Part shown: in pieces, positions 56,141-64,000 of the stretch
Numbering within the stretch: the stretch's first letter is position 1
How the letters are laid out: the number at the start of each line of letters is the position of its first letter
Assembly: GCF_901933205.1 (NCBI RefSeq)
Contig: NC_044581.1
Span: 10,427,501 to 10,491,500 of the forward strand
DNA from: Camarhynchus parvulus
Taxonomy: Eukaryota > Chordata > Aves > Passeriformes > Thraupidae
DNA length: 64,000 nucleotides
Direction: 5' to 3'
Notes under the pieces: generated by a model
The model's database searches: none
What the model was told of the DNA's origin: nothing
The model's input: the letters and a program-made list of their open reading frames with translations, nothing else
Position numbers and translations under genes: made by a program

Positions 56141-59100
56141 TTCTGTCTGGCTACTAGATACTAAAGTAATTTGGGAAATATCTTAAGATGTCTTCAGATA
56201 CTCTTCAGCGTGATGTTAATTCTGAATTTATGTTTCCATAGAGCACTATATGTAACACTAGAACAGCACTTTAGTACTTTACCCATATACAAAATTGTTG
56301 GCTGTAAAAAATTCAAGCAATATAGAAGGTGCTTGAGTTGTGTTGAAAAAAAACATCTTATAAAGTTAAAATATTGACTGAAGTTTGGGGAAAAGTATTC
56401 TTGCTTATTTTAAAATATAGATTTAAAGAGCAAGGATAGAGGTGGAGAAATTTGATTATCAAATATAATTTTAAGTCTTCTTTCCTTTAGAAACTAAGTA
56501 TCTATGAGGATGGCTTTTGTACTGTGGGAAGAGATTTTAAAATTAAAGAAATGTGCTACATTTTATCCCAAGATGTTTTCTTAAATATTTGATGGATGCA
56601 GGTGCCTGACTCTACAGCTTACATGACACATCTGATCTTCTCAGATAACAATACTACCATGCTCATTTTTATTTAATAAATCCTATGTCAAAAAAACCCA
56701 AAGTTTCTATGTAGAATGTATGATTTGAAGGAATAGGCAAATTGTGACACTTGGGCAGCTGTTGCTGTTCCTGAACAAGGCACCACAGCAAAGCTGCAGC
56801 AGTCTGTAGGAGGGGTGGATACAAAGGGACTTACATTTGGTTTATGATCAATGTAGAAAAGACAATGGAAAAGAAGTGAATATACCAAGCATAGCTGTTG
56901 TGTAGCACCAGCCTGGAAAGCAGTCTCACTGGACAAATTTCCCTAAGGAATATTTCACCTAGGCAAAGGAAGGAATGAGGAGAACTTTTTCTTTTCCACT
57001 ATATTTATGGAATGTATTCCATTTCAAGCCATTTAAAGGGGTGATGGCCTTTCACACTGAGTATTGGAACTGGTACTGCAACAACCCAAATTATCAGCTC
57101 TTTAACTGTACTTTCTCCACATGTGTCAATAAAAAAAAAAAAAAGCCTTTTAAAAGAGCCTTATACCAGAAACTCTTAATTTTTCAGCTGTGTATTATCC
57201 GAGGCAGCTTCCACATGCCTCTCCAAGCCTTTGAAACCTCATGGCACATCTGCCCCGTAACAGCATTTACAGATGTTCTTTTTCTGACATGTGTAAGGTG
57301 TCTGGGCTTACGCTACTAGCATAGCAACCTCTTTGAAATCTTGCCTGACCTCTATATAAGAGCTCATATAAAAGAAAAATTAATATTTTTTTATCCTCCT
57401 TATTAAGAATCAAATGAACATATAAATACATTCGTATGAAAAATGTATGTCAAATTCTCCTAAATTAGGAAATTGAGTAAAAAGTAACACCAGTGTTTTA
57501 TTGCACCTAATTCAATAAACCCAATACCTAAATAAACTTGTGATTTTATTTTGCTGCATGGAACCGTAAATGTCTTGATATTTTCAAATGAGACACTTTG
57601 TCAATGTTGCTGCCAATTAATAGCACTTGTTTAGTTTTGGAACCAGCTTTTATCACATCTGAAATCAGCTGAGAGTTCGAAAGAGGAAAAAAGATAAAGG
57701 TGTAATTTCCAGGTCTGCTTGGGGATGCAATGCTCACTTTAGGGCCGTGCAGCACCACAGGTGAGCTGGAGAAGGTTAACAGAAAGTGGCTATAAACTGG
57801 TTATCAGAGGCTTGTTCAGGCTTTAAAAGCACTGACCCAGAGAAACATCTTGATTTGGGGATATAAACTGCCAACATCAGGATTAAGGATGGCAAAAGAC
57901 TTAAAAAAAATATTTTCCAAGGTGTCTCTTGGAGCCTTGCTTTGTTCCAGCTTTTTCTTCTTGAGAACTCCATGACAGTCTCTCACTTTGAGGAAAGGTT
58001 TCTGCTCTGCAGTGCTGCCCATACACACAATCCACAGCTGTGTTTGTGGAGGTTTTGTGGATTCATAGGCTAAATTGCTGAAAACAGTTGAGTTACCCTT
58101 TCCTTTCCTTGTTGCAGTTGTAATTGATGAGAAGGGTTTGATGATAGGACACAAATCCTTGGATAGCTGGCCAGTGGGTTTGCACAAACCTTGAGGAAAG
58201 CTATGGGAGACCTTCATCACCCTTCTTTAGAAAGCCATTCTCCATGCTGACACTTATGCTCAATCAACTCTGATAACCCTACCTAAAACCCTTTACAGGA
58301 TCCAAGACTGGAGATTCTAGATAGACCTACTCTTTAATATGAATTTTAAAGGAACACCAACAAAATTTGGCTAGTATCAGATTGTAAGAACCCCAGCCAC
58401 ATCTTCTGTCAGTAAAGCAGTTTTGTTGCAAACTGTGAAAGAATGTAAAGTCTTTTCCTTTATAATTATTTATGGAACTGAACAAACATCATCTTTCAAT
58501 CACAGACCATGCTATCCATTTTAAGTGTGTAGAGCTACACACACACATACACGTGAAGAAAACCAGCTAAAATAGGTGCAAGCATGTAAATACCTTTGCA
58601 ATAAAGACAGATAAATGTCAGCAAGCCCTACTTCAAATGAAATAAACTGACAGATTAAAACATTCAACATGGGACTGCAGATCAGCTCTTGTTTTTTTTG
58701 CTGGGTTCCAGGAATCTTTCCCTAGCAGCCCAGTACCTTCCTTCCTGGTTTTCTTTTCTCAAATTTGGCCTACCAATGGAAAGACAGTGATTTTATTTAA
58801 CGTTGTTGATTAGCATTCAAAAATAATTTTTCTTTAAAACTCCTCTAGCTTCTATTTCAAGGTTTTTCTGACTAGTACATTTCAATCATTTTAGGAAAAT
58901 GGATGGAGGTAAAATAAGAAAAATGTAAGAAATTGCTAAGTTCAGCAATGCAATTAACAGAGCCATCATTGGCAGTCTGAAAGAAGACAATCAATGGCTG
59001 GAAGGTGACCTGGCTTCAGAGTTTTCTGCCATAGCAATCAATATTATCCTTACTGCAGACAGACTAACTCCAGATATGTGAGGTTTCATCTCAATGGTTT

Positions 59101-60768
59101 TTATTCTTGTACAAATACCTTAAATAACTAGCACAAGAAGAACACCTAGGGCTACTTTCAATTACATCTCTATCATGCAAAGGTGAAAGCAGTTCCACTT
59201 GGCAGAATTTGCCCTTCTGTTCAAGAAAAGACACTTTCAAAAGGAAAAAGGAACTTAATGAAGTGTTATTTACACACTGTGCAAATTTACATTATGTTGT
59301 TCTCACACTAGCAGAAACAATTTCTAGTTGGAGAGAATCTAGCTTTAGTAAACAGGCAAATTCTTATGATTTCTTTTGTTTCCAACTGAAACTTCATGGA
59401 CCACTGATTGTAACTACTTGCTATTTTAATAACAATGAGAGCAGTCCCAAAGCAAGTACCATTTGCCCAAGACACAGTTTGGGTTTTTCCTTCAGAAAAT
59501 ACTTTATCATTCCATCATAGATTATTTGAAAAACAGAAAAAAAAAACCATAAGGAAAGCTTTATCTTCAACCACTTTTTTAATCTAATATGTAAACACAT
59601 TACAAAATTAGTGTGCAGTTGTTCTGAGTTACAAAATAATACAGAACTATTGACAAAAAATTTGCTTTAGCTGTTGTTCACTGGTAATGTTACTTATGCT
59701 TGGACTAATTTATTCAGGACTGCACTGGGCAGATCATTTACAGAGCTCTTCCATGTTTTTCATATATGCAAGGTTTCACCAGCATTAAGACCCTTTTTCA
59801 TCTCTACACCCAGACCAGCTTCTACAGAAGCCTGTGGGAGCCTTTCCATCTGCAGACAAAGAACTGCAAGTTTCTTTCAAGTACACTTCGTTAATTTGAG
59901 ACAGGCTGAGAAAATCCCTTACAACTCAGAAAAAGAGTTCCAGTAATCTAGTAACTAACTTCCATGCCAGGCACAATATTCTCCAGATATGGCCCAAATA
60001 AAAGCAATAAGATAAAATTCTTAAGAGAGAACGTATTTGTAAGGAACAGCGACACACTGTTCAATTTATATGAAATCAGATATTTGAATGGCAGTGTGTG
60101 ACCTCAGAATTATTGCTTGAAAATATATTTTTAATTATCTGAGCCAACACATCTTAGTAGCTCCTTATGGTACACAGCTTGTGAGAGAGTTGGGCACCTT
60201 CTCCAGAGCCCTGAGCATGGGGTGACCCCGACCAGGACAAGGTTTGTGCCAAGGCTGAGCCCTGCCCTGCTCACAGCTCTCAGAGGAGCAGCTCGTGGCC
60301 TCCCCATTAATAATGACATGCAAACACAGACAAGGGGCACGAGCTGTGGAGTTATTTTCAGATTTGTTTTGTGGTGGCTGTGTTTGCAGCAAATAATGGA
60401 AATATTATACTAACTATGAAAAGCATGCCCATGGCCCCCAGGGACAGACAAGTGCATTTTATACTCAAATTACTCTGTGCTTCTGGCCCTTAATTCAGCA
60501 AGCTACACCATACACATCACATCCTTACACAAGGGTATATGTAAGCACATGCTTAAGAATAAGTGCATCATTAATTTTTTTTGTATCTGAGATAAGAGGA
60601 GCAAAATAAGTAATTTAGATACATGGTATCTTTAGGAGAAGGACAGCAAATCTCATCCAAACTCAAAAAATCCCCCTAGACAATAAACTTCCAATACTAA
60701 CCAAATGCCTGCTTCAAATTATGCCCCAATTCTGCACCAACCTTTTCAATCTCAAAGAGCTTTAGCAA

Positions 60769-60804
<36 letters not shown>

Positions 60805-61200
60805 AAAAGTCAAACAGAATGGAAATATATACTTAGTAACATTATTTGTGCTACAGTAGTTAGTGTTATATTCCTTGAGTAAAGGAAAAAAACAATGGTC
60901 AAATTGTTTTGTTAATGAAAGATTATAAAGTATCTATTGAAAGCACAGAACAATTTTGTCTCTGATAAATAGGATTTTTAAAATTTTACTTTTCAAGGAG
61001 CTTGATCACCAAGCTTTCTTGCTGCTAGAGTCTATTAAAGAACCTCAAAGTTTCTGAGCAAAGCACTTTTAACTGCCAATAAACACATACAAGAGTAATG
61101 TGGTTTTAAATGTACAGATGTAAGTTATCAAAAGGAAATTCATTTGATTTCAGCTCTAATAGTCTCAACATGATATACATTTGATGCTTAACTTCATGAC
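56140..61200. other. gene-free interval
   Basis: No coding exon recognised. 57540-57760 is a candidate regulatory block. An A run lies near 57130-57143 and a 32-base A tract at 60770-60801. 60170-60310 is locally GC-richer without domains. Confidence 0.3.
60770..60801. repeat. poly(A) tract of 32 bases
   Basis: An uninterrupted run of 32 A residues. No retroposed gene or SINE body was recognised directly upstream. Confidence 0.95.
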
Positions 61201-61202
61201 TT

Positions 61203-61414
61203 AGGAAAAAGTTCTTCCCTCAGAGGGCAGTTGGGTGCTGGAACAGCTCCCCAGGGCAGTGGTCACAGCCCCAGGCCTGGGAGAGTTCAAGATGTGTTTG
61301 GCCAAGGCACTCAGGCACAGGGTGTGACCCCTGGGGTGTCCTGAGCAGGGCCAGGAGCTGGACCCAATGATCTTTGTGGATCCTTCCCAGCTCAGCATAT
61401 TCTGTGATTCTGTG
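61203..61414 (+). mobile_element. CR1 LINE 3' fragment
   Basis: The sequence follows the avian CR1 3' end on the plus strand: AAAAAGTTCTTCCCTCAGAG, GCTGGAACAGCTCCCCAGG, CAGGGCCAGGAGCTGGACCC, then the terminal TTCTGTGATTCTGTG repeats typical of CR1. It is 5'-truncated. Confidence 0.9.
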
Positions 61415-62305
61415 CCTTGTATTCTTGAGAGTGATAGCCTTTGACTCACGACACTTAAAATGAAGAATGGCAACTACAGCTTCCGTACATTTAAGCATGT
61501 CAGTAGTCTTACCAACTTTGATTAAACTACTTACATGTTGAAAGTTGGGCAGATGCTTTAGTACTTAGCTGGACTGGGCACAAAACCCAGTAAATGTAGT
61601 TAAATTTCTTCATGTTCCATTATATAGAAATCAAGGCATAAAAATTTTTAATGAACATCAGAGAACTGTGTCAGCATTGTTCTAGGAGAACTACAGATTT
61701 GTACAGTTTAGATATATTCTAATTTAAAGATTTCCACAATAGGGAATTAAAAAGACCTGAATTATAATTCCTTTAATGGCAGATCACTTGATAACACTGC
61801 CATCTCTAGCAGTTCTATTTTAAAATTCATGGTAGTGCAGACAAATACTTTTTGAAGGAAAAGAATTTAACATTATCTTTTTACTTTGTCTAATTAGCTG
61901 AATACTGTGTTTTTTCACCCTGCAGCTCTTAAAAAGCTGATCTAATTTCACAATGAACACTTAATGCCATTATATTTGGAAATAGTTGCATTTGCCAACT
62001 CTTGTGCAATCACCATTCAACTCACTGCACTCATCCCTTGCTTCTCTTTCCTACTTTCTGCCTAGATAAGCTCCTTTCATTAAAACAACTGTTTTGCTGA
62101 TTCAAAAAAAAAAATGTTGGAAAAGTTTCTCTGTGGATGTATGCAGATATCCTCATGCCAATACATATTAGCTCCTTCTCAAAGTGTACATTCCATCCCT
62201 TCCATCCTTGGAAGCTCTTCAGCAGCTCTGAAATTCAGATTCAGAGGGGCTTCCATGCTCACTGTAGGGCACTAAACTACAGCATCACCCAGAGCAGGTG
62301 AAGTG
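61415..62305. other. gene-free interval between two CR1 fragments
   Basis: No gene. 61870-62060 is AT-rich and could be a regulatory block. There are short A runs near 62105. Confidence 0.3.
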
Positions 62306-62815
62306 GGGAGAGACCTCTGTAAATCATCTCTACCCACGCCCACTTGAGCAGGCTGAGCTGCAGAAGGGTGTGCAGGACTGTGTCAAGTTCTGAACATCTC
62401 CAAGGGTGAAGACTCCACAACCTCCCTGGGAAACTTGTCCCAGTGTTCAGTCATCCTTATGGTAAAACAGATCTTACTTTTAAACAGAACTCCTTTCAGT
62501 CTATGTCCCTTATCTCCACTCCTTTCACTGGGCACTGCTGTGAAGATCCTGGCTGTCCTTCTTTACTCCCCTGCCATCAAGTGTTTGTTCACAAGTATGA
62601 GGCCTCCTTGAGCCTTCTCTTCTCAAGACTGGAAAATCCCAGCCCTCTCAGCCTCTCCTCATACCATAAGTGTTCCAAACCTTTAATCACCTTTTCAGCC
62701 TTTTTCTGTGCTCACTCACACCCATCTCTCCTGTACCACCATTTCTGTACCCACATCATGCAGACCTGGCCTCACCACTGCTGAGCAGAGGGGGAGCAAT
62801 GTCTTTACCACCATT
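62306..62815 (-). mobile_element. CR1 LINE fragment, reverse orientation
   Basis: On the plus strand it reads as the complement of CR1: GAGACCTCTGTAAATCATCT, then GACTCCACAACCTCCCTGGG, CACTGGGCACTGCTGTGAAG, CCCAGCCCTCTCAGCCTCTC and TGGCCTCACCACTGCTGAGC. About 510 bases, diverged, from the 3' part of the element. Confidence 0.88.
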
Positions 62816-63330
62816 TGTCAAATAAGTTTATCCTTCACAAAAGTCAGCAATCAGCTAGGTCCTGGACTGTGAGCACACCTTTCCTTCCGAGTGCAGCTCC
62901 ATTAGCAGGCAGATGACAAACCTTAAATGCCTGTGACCACTTCCCTTGTGGAGGATACAGACAGTTCATAGAGCTCAGAAAAAATGAAGAGGACTTGTTT
63001 ACACCATTTGCATGATTGGTCTATGCCCATCCAGCCATGCTCACCTGACATGAACTAAGCTCCCTGGCAGACCAGCAAAGGCAGTAAAGCCTGAGAGTGG
63101 ACAGGGAATGCAAATCCATATCCAGGAACAGTAGCTTCTCCCAGTGAAGCAGATAGATTTTGAAGGTGAGGTCTCTCCACAGCTTAATGCATTCACAGCT
63201 TTGAGTATACCTTCTGAATAATGACAAATTTCATGTGATGATATGTTCTCTCTGCTCCAAAACTAGGAAAGCTGATTTTGGCAGCACTGGCAATGCTGCT
63301 GCACATCTGAGAAAATACATCTGTAGTGAT
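62816..63330. other. gene-free interval
   Basis: Nothing recognisable beyond chance frames. Confidence 0.3.
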
Positions 63331-63339
63331 ACGCATGAC

Positions 63340-63990
63340 TGGGACTGGCTGAGATGAAATACTAATACAATTGATTAATCGTGACAGCTATTGAGCATTT
63401 CACCAGTTGGGAGGATAAATACATTATACAGTTAAAGGAGACATTGCCTCAACCTTTCTTTGACTCTATTACAGCAGAGGGAGAGCAGCTCTCAGGCAGA
63501 GAAAGGGGCCCTCAGCACCTATAAACTGCCCGAGACACGTCTGCATACATTTTAGACAAACATTTCTTCGAAGACAGGCAGTTGTTTTTTCTCCCATTTT
63601 CATTTTCCATTTGCTTGCTCAACCTCTGCAGCCCCTTTGTTTCCTGGTAATAGGTGAGATAGGCAAATACAGGCTCTGGGCACTGGAACGAAAGGGCCTT
63701 TCATGTTGTCGGCACCTCAGAATGAGCCAGCAGTGTAAGCCCTCTCTGCAGTTTACATACTGTAGTGGCCTGCTATAGAAACTATGTAATTTGGTTTGCT
63801 TTGTTATTTGATAAATGGCAAGGAAAGCTTTGTAGCATGTTGACTGACCCTACTTGTAAGGTCATAGGCCAGCACTGGAGTGAGAGGACACAGCCGTCTG
63901 CATGGTCCCAGCATGCCTCAAGATTGCCTGGGAGAAAGCAGGCTTTATTAGAGGTACAAAGAGCTTGTGATGAAGAGCATCAGCTCCTAA
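63340..63990. promoter_or_regulatory. candidate conserved enhancer block at the window end
   Basis: Non-repetitive DNA with an unusual number of retained CpGs for this desert, a TTGATTAATCGTGAC homeodomain word (about 63371-63385), a SOX-like CCTTTGTTT (63634-63642) and an everted nuclear-receptor-like pair (63845-63864). No coding exon was recognised. Confidence 0.38.
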
Positions 63991-64000
63991 TCAGGAAAAA

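Noticed and set aside
60770..60801. Poly(A) tract as the tail of a processed pseudogene or SINE
   Set aside because: No coding-like or SINE-like body, and no obvious target-site duplication in the flanks.
61201..61498. Minus-strand frames of about 90 codons
   Set aside because: They lie over the plus-oriented CR1 3' end; not genes.
62443..62784. Plus-strand frame of 113 codons
   Set aside because: It lies inside a reverse-oriented CR1 fragment.
1..64000. CRISPR arrays, bacterial operons, tRNA or rRNA genes, endogenous viral genes
   Set aside because: None seen. There are no regularly spaced repeats, no cloverleaf-like genes with A and B boxes apart from the SINE head, and no retroviral-type open frames.

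Overview
The window is vertebrate nuclear DNA, most likely from a bird. The evidence is CR1 LINE fragments with the avian type of 3' end, very low repeat density, remnants of old amniote MIR/CORE-SINEs, compact introns, and no primate or rodent repeats. It holds one protein-coding gene that I can support: a complete plus-strand Iroquois homeobox gene, IRX3, with coding exons at 7770-7991, 8443-9553, 10071-10137 and 10882-10936 (484 codons plus stop). All splice sites are GT-AG, and tandem AATAAA signals lie near 11220-11229.

Layout. 1-7.2 kb: upstream DNA alternating between CpG-rich blocks (about 100-680, 1490-2130, 3960-5570) and AT-rich, homeodomain-site-rich DNA that looks like conserved regulatory sequence. 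7.2-11.25 kb: the IRX3 promoter, gene and 3' UTR inside the main CpG island. 11.25-12.3 kb: a further CpG island just past the poly(A) site, with an excellent CTCF motif match at 11452-11467. 13.7-14.1 kb: a small CpG island preceded by POU and PBX/HOX-like sites, which may be the promoter of a noncoding transcript. 14.5-64 kb: a CpG-poor gene desert without a convincing coding exon. It holds many enhancer-like AT-rich blocks, two clear CR1 fragments (61.2 and 62.3-62.8 kb), one well-preserved MIR-like SINE (52.9-53.15 kb), a second MIR-like fragment (34.1 kb), and several microsatellites.

Interpretation. In vertebrates IRX3 belongs to the IRXB cluster (IRX3-IRX5-IRX6) and its 3' side faces the convergently transcribed FTO gene. 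The desert here is therefore probably the IRX3-FTO interval, a known type of long-range enhancer territory. I did not recognise any FTO exon. The dispersed CpG islands fit a Polycomb-regulated, hypomethylated developmental domain. I found no new enzymatic, defence or mobile system. The most interesting items are regulatory: the CTCF motif, the putative promoter at 13.7-14.1 kb, a G-quadruplex motif beside an IRX3 splice donor, Pumilio sites in the 3' UTR and histidine runs in the protein. Statements about conservation are inferred from sequence texture, because no alignment could be run.
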